IMG/VR virus record: IMGVR_UViG_3300048929_000185
Span: 1 to 64,000 of that record
Length of the DNA: 64,000 bases
Direction: 5' to 3' (one strand)
DNA from: a virus
Positions 33,868 to 41,554 of this stretch are shown here, piece by piece (the stretch's first letter is position 1; every line of letters begins with the position of its first letter). The notes under the pieces are model-generated. The model was not told the origin of the DNA. It was given only the letters and a program-made list of their open reading frames with translations, and ran no database searches. The translations under genes and the position numbers were made by a program.

Positions 33868-34608
33868 CTATATTTTTCTAATACCCATTAACTTCTTCTT
33901 TAGTTTCTCTAATACTTCATTATCTTCGCAAAGTCTCGGATCTCCATTTTCTTCGCTTAACATTTCTTTACATGTCTCAGCTACTTTTTCTTTTGTTCCT
34001 TCAGAAAGAGCAGACCTTTTCGTGATTAGTTCCATACATTCAGCCTGTAGCTTATTCATCTGTAATACTGATTCTGGAGCATCTTCCTTAGTCCATAAGT
34101 TAAGCCCCACACCAAACATGCTTAAATTCTTCGCAAAACATCTCATTATTGCTTTATAGATATCTCCGAATGTCGCAGCCGGTACGGTTTTATTACCAAA
34201 TTTTGTTTCATATGTATAAGGCTCAAGTCCCATGCTTCGATATGAGGTGTCGTATACAGGCAGATTCATTTCCTTTTCAATACCGTCGATGGTAACAGAT
34301 GTTCTTACTTCTAATCCGGTATCGGTTACTGTATAGGGGATCTCCTGCTCGATGGTGGTTGTATCTTCAATTGTTGTGTTTTCATCGACTTTAGTGATTT
34401 TTTTGATTTCCCTCGTCTGTTTGTTCCTTTTAAAAGTGTATTTTACATCGCTAAAATGCTTACAAACCTCACTGTAAGTAGTCGCCCACGGTAGGTAATT
34501 AATTTTTGTTTTGCCAGTGTCTTTTTCAACCGACCTTTCTCTTGTGTCAATCTCGTAAAGGGTGTTAAAAACTGATTTTTCTAACTTCTTAATGTTAATC
34601 TCTTCCAA
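33868..34608 (-). CDS. DUF1071 single-strand annealing protein
   Basis: A 246-residue protein with the DUF1071 signature INYLPWATTYSEVCKHF, LEVRTSVTIDG, LPVYDTSYRS and DIYKAIMRCFAKNLSMFGVGL. The family belongs to the phage single-strand annealing recombinases. It probably anneals coated strands together with SSB and the Cas4/RecB-like nuclease. An internal repeat-bearing leader precedes it. Confidence 0.88.
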   Translation of the reverse strand: MEEINIKKLEKSVFNTLYEIDTRERSVEKDTGKTKINYLPWATTYSEVCKHFSDVKYTFKRNKQTREIKKITKVDENTTIEDTTTIEQEIPYTVTDTGLEVRTSVTIDGIEKEMNLPVYDTSYRSMGLEPYTYETKFGNKTVPAATFGDIYKAIMRCFAKNLSMFGVGLNLWTKEDAPESVLQMNKLQAECMELITKRSALSEGTKEKVAETCKEMLSEENGDPRLCEDNEVLEKLKKKLMGIRKI

Positions 34609-34665
34609 TCATTTTCCTCCTATTATTTTTGCATATGAAAAGTGAATTTTATCTCAATTTTAATA

Positions 34666-34678
34666 CTATATATTGTGT
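34666..34678 (-). promoter_or_regulatory. 13-base repeat ACACAATATATAG upstream of annealing protein
   Basis: Identical to the 13-mer at 7682-7694 and at a similar distance from its gene (58 bases). A GATACATACTGTATC inverted repeat lies about 25 bases upstream. It may mark an internal promoter, though no good -35 box is present. Confidence 0.4.
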
Positions 34679-34712
34679 TTAAATCTTCTATAATTACAAG
34701 ATACAGTATGTA

Positions 34713-34748
34713 TCAGCTATAATAAAGCGGATGTCCCCTATCTCCCAA
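34713..34748 (-). CDS. 11-residue leader peptide (candidate)
   Basis: A TTG codon 7 bases after a strong GGAGG opens an 11-codon ORF, MGDRGHPLYYS, ending in TGA. It stands in the leader of the annealing-protein gene, downstream of conserved element copy 3. It could be a translated regulatory leader or the relic of a small gene; the MG..GH start resembles MGKGH at 46466-46507. Confidence 0.4.
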   Translation of the reverse strand: MGDRGHPLYYS

Positions 34749-34800
34749 ATTAACACCTCCAATATTCAGTTTTAGTTATTTTAATTTTGTGATTGTTTTA

Positions 34801-34829
34801 GGTATTTACATTTACACCGCTGCCACGGT
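34801..34829 (-). ncRNA. Conserved element, copy 3 (TGGCAG hexaloop plus box)
   Basis: Leftward: stem ACCG, loop TGGCAG, stem CGGT, 2 bases, then AAATGTAAATACC. The stem differs from copies 1 and 2 yet pairs fully. It lies in a 264-bp gap between the gene at 34873 and the annealing protein. One reading frame through it gives WQRCKCKYLKQSQN. Confidence 0.6.
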
Positions 34830-34872
34830 ATTATTTTTAATATACAGTCTTTATATTACTAATTTCCAACAA

Positions 34873-35139
34873 TTACATCATTTGCCAAAATGCAGAATAT
34901 CTATTACCGTATGGCGGAATATAGATTCTCGTATCGTATTTTGACTCAAATTCTTTAGTTTTTTTGATAATCTCTTTTCGCAGATTCTCAATTTCCTCAA
35001 GATCTGAATTAAGTTTCTCCTTTAATTCTTTTTCTGCCTTTATAGCTCTCATTTTCTCTTCTTCAATTTGTTTTTCGTAGGCTACACACTCTTCTACTGT
35101 CTTAAATCCATCTTTACCATCTGTTGCTACAATTCTCAT
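34873..35139 (-). CDS. Unknown 88-residue coiled-coil protein
   Basis: After a short beta-like start (MRIVATDGKDGFKTVEECVA) a charged coiled coil spans residues 22-65. Small proteins of this pattern are frequent in Clostridia phages. Function unknown. Confidence 0.72.
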   Translation of the reverse strand: MRIVATDGKDGFKTVEECVAYEKQIEEEKMRAIKAEKELKEKLNSDLEEIENLRKEIIKKTKEFESKYDTRIYIPPYGNRYSAFWQMM

Positions 35140-35190
35140 ATCATTGTCCTCCTTAATTAAATATTATTTCAACCGTATGAAACGGAGATT

Positions 35191-35523
35191 TTAAAGTTTA
35201 ATTCCGCCTGATCTGTCTTCTGCAATCCAGTATCTATCATTGCCGCCTAAGTCTTTCTCTATTTCGTAGTCTTTAGGATTAAGCATTGTACATGTAGCGT
35301 TTCCAGTCTGTAAGGGTGAAAATAAATCGGTAATTCTTTTACCACAATTCTGACACTCTACAACTTCTGTACTAAAAAATCCAGAATATTCAATCTGGCT
35401 ATTGCCACAATTGCATTCTACATTAAAAGATTCTTCATCTTCGTGTAGGTTCCAGCCTAATTCAGAAATGCACTCCTTAAAACTCATCACCTTAAAATCT
35501 GTAACGTCTTGTAATTTTTTCAC
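35191..35523 (-). CDS. Zinc-ribbon protein
   Basis: A 110-residue protein with CNCGNSQIEY and CQNCGKRITD, a four-Cys zinc ribbon at residues 37-63. Flanks are acidic. Function unknown; possibly a nucleic-acid-binding or transcription-modulating protein. Confidence 0.75.
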   Translation of the reverse strand: MKKLQDVTDFKVMSFKECISELGWNLHEDEESFNVECNCGNSQIEYSGFFSTEVVECQNCGKRITDLFSPLQTGNATCTMLNPKDYEIEKDLGGNDRYWIAEDRSGGIKL

Positions 35524-35562
35524 TAATTACCTCCTTATTTTAATACCGAGGAAACTCGGATT

Positions 35563-35970
35563 TTATTCAATTAAAGTAACTTTTCCATCGTTAAATTCCC
35601 ATTTCCATTCGCTGCCGTCTTCTCCTACAAAACAGAGAAACGACCCAGGTTCTACATATGTAGCAATTGCACTAAAAAATATTTTTTCATCTCCATATTT
35701 TTCTCCAACAAATTCAACATCACAAATATCTCCAGCCAAATTAAATATTGGTAAATATCTTATACCAGTTAATCCGTCTTCAAGTCTTTTACTATCAAGT
35801 ACAAATTTTGTAGACACCCATTTAAAATGAGGAATTCTTTCACCATCAATACTATCGTAACATGTCATATTTTCGGTAACAAACACACTTTTCAAGCTAT
35901 TTAGCGCCTTTGTAAAGTTTTCCTTTCTAATAATAAAATTACTATCTGTCATTTCTATAAGATACCCCAT
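35563..35970 (-). CDS. Unknown 135-residue protein
   Basis: A soluble protein with a duplicated-looking beta pattern (IPHFKWVSTKFVLDSKRLED, DICDVEFVGEKYGDEKIFFS) and a WKWEFNDGKV end. It abuts the next gene by 1 base. Family unknown. Confidence 0.72.
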   Translation of the reverse strand: MGYLIEMTDSNFIIRKENFTKALNSLKSVFVTENMTCYDSIDGERIPHFKWVSTKFVLDSKRLEDGLTGIRYLPIFNLAGDICDVEFVGEKYGDEKIFFSAIATYVEPGSFLCFVGEDGSEWKWEFNDGKVTLIE

Positions 35971-35971
35971 T

Positions 35972-36178
35972 CTATTCCTCCTTTAGTTTTACAATTTTTT
36001 CAATTAAATCAATATCTACACGACTTCCATCTATAACAAGTTCCCCACCGCTTCCAGATTCATACCAGATCTCTTCTAGCATTCCGTCTCTATGCCAACC
36101 ATTAAAATAGTATGCGGACACTTCATCTCCAATTTTCACCATGCTACAATCTTCATTTATTAATCCGGTTTTAACCAT
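35972..36178 (-). CDS. Unknown 68-residue protein
   Basis: A small beta-rich protein (VKIGDEVSAYYFNGWHRDGM), SH3- or Tudor-like in its strand pattern. Family unknown. Confidence 0.7.
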   Translation of the reverse strand: MVKTGLINEDCSMVKIGDEVSAYYFNGWHRDGMLEEIWYESGSGGELVIDGSRVDIDLIEKIVKLKEE

Positions 36179-36220
36179 ATGTACCGTTCCTTTCTCCTGC
36201 CATGAAACAGGTATTCTATT

Positions 36221-36676
36221 CTATTTAGATGCTTCCATCAATTTTGAAAGCAAAAGTTTTTCTTCTGCCGGCATATTATTAAACTTTGTAATTACGTCCA
36301 TAATATATTCTGCTTTATAATACGGGATCTCTTCTAGCTTTTTATATACTTCAGATAATTCCTTATTCAATTCTGCAACTGCATTTTTAACCTGTTCAAT
36401 TCTCGGCTTTTGATCGGAAACTAATTGGCTATACTTACAATATAAATCTTCGCTCTTGCTTATTTCTTCTTCCACTGCTTTCCTATATTCGTCTCTAACC
36501 TTTTTAGCATGCAATTTAAAATTCAAGAAACTATCTTCTAAACATTCGTCCATTGCACTAGTGTCTCCGACAATTCTATTTACAGTTTCTTTAATGTCCT
36601 TTCCTTTTAATTTAATGCAATCCATTATCAAATCAAAATACGGCTCTAGCTCATCATCAATATGCTTATATCCCAT
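36221..36676 (-). CDS. Unknown 151-residue coiled-coil protein
   Basis: A long helical protein with a coiled coil over residues about 55-125. The ATG at 36676 follows AAAAGGAGAATAT, so I reject a longer frame to 36772 that lies within the upstream gene. Family unknown. Confidence 0.72.
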   Translation of the reverse strand: MGYKHIDDELEPYFDLIMDCIKLKGKDIKETVNRIVGDTSAMDECLEDSFLNFKLHAKKVRDEYRKAVEEEISKSEDLYCKYSQLVSDQKPRIEQVKNAVAELNKELSEVYKKLEEIPYYKAEYIMDVITKFNNMPAEEKLLLSKLMEASK

Positions 36677-36716
36677 ATATTCTCCTTTTCTCTTTAAAAG
36701 ATTTATTTTATCCACA

Positions 36717-37046
36717 TTAGATACACCCACCACAGCTTCCGTGCCTCCAGTCCTTGCTTTGGAATGCGTCATAAATTTGGATTTTTAATTCATGATCAGA
36801 AGATATGTTATTTAACCAATAATTGTTTTTTTCGATCCATTCTTCACAAAACAATCCGTCATCATAATCTTCAAATACTTCACTCCACTCTTCGAAGTGC
36901 CATTCCTGATACGTTCCGTATGTATTCATGTCACTGCATCTTATGTCGTCTGGTATTTTATCTGAAACATCGATATCATCAACAAATAAACTCCATTTAC
37001 CGAAACACAAACACGGATATGCTCCACTCCATTCCACTGATACCAT
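36717..37046 (-). CDS. Acidic small phage protein
   Basis: A 109-residue acidic protein with WSGAYPCLCFGKWSLFVDD, GTYQEWHFEEW and a C-terminal KDWRHGSCGGCI. I recognise the pattern as a recurring Clostridia phage/plasmid family but know no function. The Cys-rich tip could bind metal. Confidence 0.78.
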   Translation of the reverse strand: MVSVEWSGAYPCLCFGKWSLFVDDIDVSDKIPDDIRCSDMNTYGTYQEWHFEEWSEVFEDYDDGLFCEEWIEKNNYWLNNISSDHELKIQIYDAFQSKDWRHGSCGGCI

Positions 37047-37059
37047 AATATTTTACCTC

Positions 37060-37479
37060 CTATTTAAAATAAACATCTTTATTTATTTCCATATTTTCAG
37101 GGCGCCATTCAAACACTGTATATGGATAATAATCATCAGTATTTTTGGTTCCAACTTCTAAGATTAGTTTATTATCGGACGAATATATTTGTAAAATATT
37201 AGCCGACTCAGACCAGTAATCATCGCTTACCTTATCAACAAATTCGCACCTCACTTTTTGTCCCGGGAAAACATTTTTAATTTCCCTATTTGTTATTTCA
37301 AGTTCCGTCATATAGCTTCTATATCCGTCTGCTTGATCCTCGGTCATAATATAATTAACACCATCAATGCAAAACAAGATATCATTACCGAAATCATCCC
37401 ATTCATCTTTAGCAGATGTTGACGGAATATAATCAACACCAGAAAATAGATGTTCACCACTTAAATCTCTTAGTTCCAT
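37060..37479 (-). CDS. Unknown 139-residue protein
   Basis: A soluble beta-rich protein. The ATG at 37479 follows GGGAGAAGTAAAT and opens MELRDLSGEHLFSGVDY; the longer frame to 37518 lacks a site. Family unknown. Confidence 0.7.
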   Translation of the reverse strand: MELRDLSGEHLFSGVDYIPSTSAKDEWDDFGNDILFCIDGVNYIMTEDQADGYRSYMTELEITNREIKNVFPGQKVRCEFVDKVSDDYWSESANILQIYSSDNKLILEVGTKNTDDYYPYTVFEWRPENMEINKDVYFK

Positions 37480-37532
37480 ATTTACTTCTCCCTTTCTTCC
37501 ACAAATAAATCTTTTCATTTATCTGCTAAAAC

Positions 37533-37865
37533 TCAGTTTTCTACTACGCCTATCCGATCTAAAAACTCTTTTTCAGTCTGCCACCTAAGCGGATTCTCAA
37601 TGTCCTGGTACTCCCAACCCTCTCCGCAGCCTTCGTCTTCGTCAAAGTTGTAATACATGTAAGCGTGTGGATTTTCATCACTTTCGTCTGGAATTAACGC
37701 ACTATAGCTGTTATATGCCGGTACGTCTTTAAAACTGTATGTCTGCGGCATATCCTCATACGCTCCTCGCATAATACCATCTGCATTATTCCAAAGTATT
37801 GCTCCACGCCCGATCACTTCCACTTTAGTCAATTTACAATCTTCATTTTCACAAAACTTGCACAC
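37533..37865 (-). CDS. Cys-head acidic protein, first gene of the 37.9-kb operon
   Basis: A 110-residue acidic protein starting MCKFCENEDCKLTKVEVI, a compact CxxC...C head. It is the first gene after the 37.9-kb twin-box promoter, with AAAGGAGGTATGAAGAGTGTGC at the start. Family unknown. Confidence 0.72.
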   Translation of the reverse strand: MCKFCENEDCKLTKVEVIGRGAILWNNADGIMRGAYEDMPQTYSFKDVPAYNSYSALIPDESDENPHAYMYYNFDEDEGCGEGWEYQDIENPLRWQTEKEFLDRIGVVEN

Positions 37866-37904
37866 TCTTCATACCTCCTTTGCCTCATATACTCTGATTT
37901 ATTT

Positions 37905-37961
37905 ATTACTATATTTTCTTCCCTACTCTTATATCTTATCATTACTATATTTCTTTGTCAA
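37905..37961 (-). promoter_or_regulatory. Twin-box promoter (37.9 kb)
   Basis: Leftward TTGACA (37956-37961), 17-bp spacer with ATATAGTAAT (37941-37950), TAAGAT (37933-37938), and a second ATATAGTAAT at 37905-37914, 36 bp downstream. It should drive the replication operon (about 13 kb, to 24926). Confidence 0.87.
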
Positions 37962-37998
37962 TAGAAAAAATAAAAAGTTTGCGTTATATATTCCATTA

Positions 37999-38088
37999 CT
38001 ACTCAATCCATCTCATAAACTCTTCAGCTCTTTCATCACACAAATCTAGTTCCTCATTCTCTGATGCTTCGTCCTTCGTTCTTATCAC
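37999..38088 (-). CDS. 29-residue acidic microprotein (candidate)
   Basis: A GTG at 38088 inside TGGAGGTGATAAG opens a 29-codon acidic ORF ending DERAEEFMRWIE. The ribosome site overlaps the GTG, so a later non-standard start is also possible. It is the last ORF of the 46.3-kb operon. Confidence 0.4.
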   Translation of the reverse strand: MIRTKDEASENEELDLCDERAEEFMRWIE

Positions 38089-38115
38089 CTCCAGACATGA
38101 AACCATGATTTTAAC

Positions 38116-38430
38116 TCAATAAACCTCTTTTCCATTTACTCTTAATCCAGAAAATGTTTCTGTGACCATTTGAATCGGTGGCGCCTCTGGTAAATCTTCA
38201 TCATCGTCCCCATAGCTAGTATGTTCTTCTATTGGATTAATCTTGCATTTAGGTATAATTTCACTCATTAGTTTATCAAAACATTTGCAGCACATATCTA
38301 AATTAATCTGCTTGCCATCGTATCTACTTCCGTATCCTATTTCATCTGTATGTATCCCAAAATTCTCCTGATCGTCAAGCATATTAAATTTCTTGCCACA
38401 AACGTTGCAAATCGTTTTACCTCTCGCCAT
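38116..38430 (-). CDS. Zinc-binding protein
   Basis: A 104-residue protein with CNVCGKKFNMLD and MCCKCFDKLM, about 38 residues apart, a likely zinc site. Starts after AGGAGGCAATC. The remaining C-terminal half is acidic. A recurrent Clostridia phage type; function unknown. Confidence 0.77.
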   Translation of the reverse strand: MARGKTICNVCGKKFNMLDDQENFGIHTDEIGYGSRYDGKQINLDMCCKCFDKLMSEIIPKCKINPIEEHTSYGDDDEDLPEAPPIQMVTETFSGLRVNGKEVY

Positions 38431-38444
38431 GATTGCCTCCTTTT

Positions 38445-38861
38445 TTATTCAACCCATTCACAGTTTGGAACTACCGGAACATACCAATCTCCATCTTTTC
38501 TTGATCTACAATACATATTGTCTTTTACGTCTTTTAATATATATTTATCAATTTCATCTAATGTAGATAAGTATTTTGATATCGCTTGTTGTAATGATAA
38601 AGTATTTCTATATTTTTTCTTGTAAATATCTAACCCTCTACTCATATATGTGTGGTTCTCGAAATAACATTTATCTACCGAATTTAATCCATGGAAAAAT
38701 TCATCTTCAGATACTACGTTCTCATTAATCAAGTAAATTCTTTCTTGAGTATCTATTAATAAACGTTCGATAAAAATTATACCTTTATCTAATAATCTAT
38801 TTCTAACATCAATTTCAAACATCTCATATTTAAAATATTTATCCATTACTTTTTCTTCCAT
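38445..38861 (-). CDS. Unknown 138-residue protein
   Basis: A helical soluble protein of unknown family. Starts near MEEKVMDKYFKYEMFEID; the second ATG is also possible. No motif. Confidence 0.7.
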   Translation of the reverse strand: MEEKVMDKYFKYEMFEIDVRNRLLDKGIIFIERLLIDTQERIYLINENVVSEDEFFHGLNSVDKCYFENHTYMSRGLDIYKKKYRNTLSLQQAISKYLSTLDEIDKYILKDVKDNMYCRSRKDGDWYVPVVPNCEWVE

Positions 38862-38895
38862 TTTTCCTCCTTAAAATGATGTTTCTATTGATAGA

Positions 38896-39240
38896 TTATT
38901 TAATAGTTAGAATAGCAGGATTTACCACGCCATCACCATCATAATCATATTCCTTGTTGTGCCATTTTCTTAATGCCTCTCCGTATTCCCAACAGCTTGA
39001 CAGAATGTTGACGGCTGCACCATACATAAATCCAGTAATTCCTTCCGTATCTGCTTTATAACTTGTTTTATCTGCATTTTCAATAATGACTTTATCCGAA
39101 TTTTCAGAGGAGTCGTTTATTAGTTCCTCAAGCAATTCTGCCCACCTTTCAGCAAAACGGAAACATGCTCTGCCATAGTCTGCGCCTTGATTTTCATACC
39201 ACTCTTTGTAGTCCTGCTCTTTACCATTTAAAATTTTCAT
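38896..39240 (-). CDS. Unknown 114-residue protein
   Basis: Sequence GACFRFAERWAELLEELIND and a C-terminal DGDGVVNPAI match a small protein type common in Clostridia mobile elements, but the function is unknown to me. Soluble and helical. Confidence 0.75.
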   Translation of the reverse strand: MKILNGKEQDYKEWYENQGADYGRACFRFAERWAELLEELINDSSENSDKVIIENADKTSYKADTEGITGFMYGAAVNILSSCWEYGEALRKWHNKEYDYDGDGVVNPAILTIK

Positions 39241-39278
39241 ATTCTTCTCCTTTTTACAATAAATTCAAAACTTTATTG

Positions 39279-39599
39279 TCATTTTGCTCTTTTAAAATGC
39301 GACCTGTTATTACAGCCCAAACATATATTTATGTCTTCTCCCAAATGTGCACAGTAATCGCATAAGATCAATTCGCACCTGTGATTCCACGCTTCTATGA
39401 TATCTTCAATTTCGTAAAATCCACCGCCAAAATGACAACCGCAATCGCAGCCAATATGATATGGATCTCCTCCGCTATCAGGATCATAATACGTTGGCTT
39501 CCACTCTTCTTCACCACCGTGTATCTCCACTGGTTTTCCACAGAATGGGCAATGTTTCAAATTTGGTTCTCCATCAACAAATAATTCTTCTTTGTCCAT
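39279..39599 (-). CDS. Lar-like zinc protein
   Basis: A 106-residue protein with HCPFCGKPVEIHGGEE, CDCGCHFGGG and EIEDIIEAWNHR, a Lar-type restriction-alleviation pattern. A second CxxC pair (CDYCAHLGEDINICLGC) follows. A second candidate anti-restriction factor besides 24515-24760. Confidence 0.78.
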   Translation of the reverse strand: MDKEELFVDGEPNLKHCPFCGKPVEIHGGEEEWKPTYYDPDSGGDPYHIGCDCGCHFGGGFYEIEDIIEAWNHRCELILCDYCAHLGEDINICLGCNNRSHFKRAK

Positions 39600-39656
39600 A
39601 TTTAACTCCTCATTTTTTCTGATAAAACACCGATTTAACTATGTTTTTCAATCTAA

Positions 39657-39938
39657 CTATGAACCATCTACATAGTTGAATACAGTATTACAACACGGGC
39701 ACTTATACTCTATCTCGAATTCATAATCATAAAACCCGCCACTGCTCCATAATATTTTGCCTAGCCCCAAATCTTCATCTGCGTTCAACGAGTCCCACCC
39801 ACAGTTTGGACATTGATACGGTTCTGAATACTTGTTTGTTGTTAATCCACGTTCATAATCGTAACTTACGTGACAGAATCCTCTATGATACATTTTAAAT
39901 TTCTTTTTAATAATACGTTTATTCATATTTTTCTCCAC
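39657..39938 (-). CDS. Zinc-ribbon protein
   Basis: A 93-residue protein with CPNCGWDSL and YKCPCCNTVF forming a four-Cys zinc ribbon, separated by an acidic/aromatic stretch. Function unknown. Confidence 0.76.
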   Translation of the reverse strand: MEKNMNKRIIKKKFKMYHRGFCHVSYDYERGLTTNKYSEPYQCPNCGWDSLNADEDLGLGKILWSSGGFYDYEFEIEYKCPCCNTVFNYVDGS

Positions 39939-39956
39939 GAAATATTCATTTCAATC

Positions 39957-40127
39957 TTATCTCGTTCTAAGTCTATATAATTTACTGATGATTCTATAAA
40001 CCATCTTCCTTGGCAGTTCTTTGCATATAATTTTGCATAAACTATATAGACGTTCATCGTAATATATACATTCACTAACTAGCTGGTCTACGAGTTCTTC
40101 ATTTGACATTGATGATAAATCAACCAT
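39957..40127 (-). CDS. 56-residue helical protein
   Basis: An ATG-initiated ORF (MVDLSSMSNEELVDQLVSEC) ending in a basic helix (KMVYRIISKLYRLRTR). Ribosome site is weak (GGGGTTAG). Fills the gap between neighbours exactly. Confidence 0.62.
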   Translation of the reverse strand: MVDLSSMSNEELVDQLVSECIYYDERLYSLCKIICKELPRKMVYRIISKLYRLRTR

Positions 40128-40132
40128 AATTT

Positions 40133-40810
40133 CTAACCCCTCTCTTTCAACTTTTCCCAGTCAACTTCTTGCAAAATCTTCCACAATTTCTCCGTTTCTC
40201 GGCTCCTCCATGAAGTCATAGCATATGTATGAGCATCTTCTGAGTAATGATAATTGTTAGACCTTAGATGATTTTCCGCATCTTTCTGGGTGAGAAACAT
40301 TGTATTCTCATATATTTTAGGAATAATCTTATAGGAAATAACATTATAATCATATCCTTGTTCTTCTAACCATGTTTTGATTTCGTCAATATCAGTTAAC
40401 TCTTCTCGTTCCTCGCATTCTTCATCTCCACCATCATTCCACGTAACAACAATCCTATCGGAGCCAAATACACCCTCTTCAAACTCAACAGTAAATTCTT
40501 CACCCTCCAATCTATTGCTATTAATCTCTTCAAGCTGATTATCATTTATGTATTCACATATACCTCTTGTATCTTCGGCAAGAGTATCGCAGCAATCCGG
40601 ATCATATAATTCAAAACCGTCCGCTTCTTCCACATGATAAATCTTTTCTGTTCCTTTGATCACCCAATACCTCGGATCTGCCTGACTAACATGATCCTGA
40701 GTATTCATCTCTTTTTGTAAACTCAGAAGAAAATCAATTTCTTCCCGTGTAATTTCGTGCTTATTCATAGTATCCTCGTGATACTCTAAAAATTCATGAT
40801 ATTTTGCCAT
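40133..40810 (-). CDS. Unknown 225-residue acidic protein
   Basis: An acidic soluble protein with the phage-type opening ITREEIDFLLSLQKEMNTQD and DPRYWVIKGTEKIY. A related pattern occurs in other Clostridia phages but no function is known. No catalytic motif. Confidence 0.75.
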   Translation of the reverse strand: MAKYHEFLEYHEDTMNKHEITREEIDFLLSLQKEMNTQDHVSQADPRYWVIKGTEKIYHVEEADGFELYDPDCCDTLAEDTRGICEYINDNQLEEINSNRLEGEEFTVEFEEGVFGSDRIVVTWNDGGDEECEEREELTDIDEIKTWLEEQGYDYNVISYKIIPKIYENTMFLTQKDAENHLRSNNYHYSEDAHTYAMTSWRSRETEKLWKILQEVDWEKLKERG

Positions 40811-40825
40811 GTAAAAATCCTTTCG

Positions 40826-40984
40826 TCAAATTATTATTGTATTGGTTTCATAAACGATTGATTCTATTTTTTCCAATTCTTCTGTTCCAGAATAAAATCC
40901 ACCATCATCTCTATACTGAACTTCAATGTTATAATTCTCAATCCCAAGAATTTTAGCAGCGTCATAAAGTTCTTTTATCGTCAT
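40826..40984 (-). CDS. 52-residue small protein
   Basis: MTIKELYDAAKILGIENYNI, preceded by GGAGAGGTATTATT, is a well-formed gene too short for default length limits. It resembles other small phage proteins with a KELYxxA start. Function unknown. Confidence 0.7.
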   Translation of the reverse strand: MTIKELYDAAKILGIENYNIEVQYRDDGGFYSGTEELEKIESIVYETNTIII

Positions 40985-41033
40985 AATAATACCTCTCCTT
41001 TTCTTAATGAAAGCATTGTTTTAAACCGATTAT

Positions 41034-41237
41034 TTAAACAAACGGTATTTCAATTACTTCTTTGGTATGTTTATCATCAAAGAATTCTTCTGGTTTATGT
41101 ATCATAATATCTTTTTTTAATACATCGGTTTCAATGGCCTGATAATATCCGCACACCATATCCTTCGCTTCTACTTTATTATCTGCCATTACAAAAACAG
41201 TTGGTAAGGAACCGTCGTGTATTCCAATATATATCAT
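41034..41237 (-). CDS. Unknown 67-residue protein
   Basis: A small beta-alpha protein (MIYIGIHDGSLPTVFVMADN) starting after AAGGAGGAATAA. The pattern of a strand followed by KVEAKDMVCGYY recurs in the small protein at 50766-50981. Family unknown. Confidence 0.7.
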   Translation of the reverse strand: MIYIGIHDGSLPTVFVMADNKVEAKDMVCGYYQAIETDVLKKDIMIHKPEEFFDDKHTKEVIEIPFV

Positions 41238-41266
41238 TTATTCCTCCTTACAATATAATTTAATTT

Positions 41267-41524
41267 TTATAAATAGTCTTCTGGCAAGTAATATCTTACA
41301 AATTCACAAATCCATTTTTGTGCTTCGTCATAGCTGGTTATTCCTGGCAACTCTTCTAATAATTTAAATAATTGTTCATAGGCTTCATGCCTCAAATATG
41401 CAATAAATACGGTTTTAGTTTTACCACATCCTCTTGGTACAACACGATTAGAGTCCCAGCCTCCGGGGTACAATCTATCACGTTCTTCTCTCAGTCGTTT
41501 TATTAATTCGTCATTCATAAACAC
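41267..41524 (-). CDS. Unknown 85-residue protein
   Basis: A small helical protein (LIKRLREERDRLYPGGWDSN) with a FVRYYLPEDYL tail. The start follows AGAGGTGTTT. Family unknown. Confidence 0.7.
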   Translation of the reverse strand: MFMNDELIKRLREERDRLYPGGWDSNRVVPRGCGKTKTVFIAYLRHEAYEQLFKLLEELPGITSYDEAQKWICEFVRYYLPEDYL

Positions 41525-41554
41525 CTCTGTTTATCATAAAAGCAGTTAAAATAG

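Noticed and set aside
34840-34872. Fifth twin-box promoter near TTAGTAATATAA
   Set aside because: The half-box has no TTGACA at the right distance and no partner box 36 bp away.
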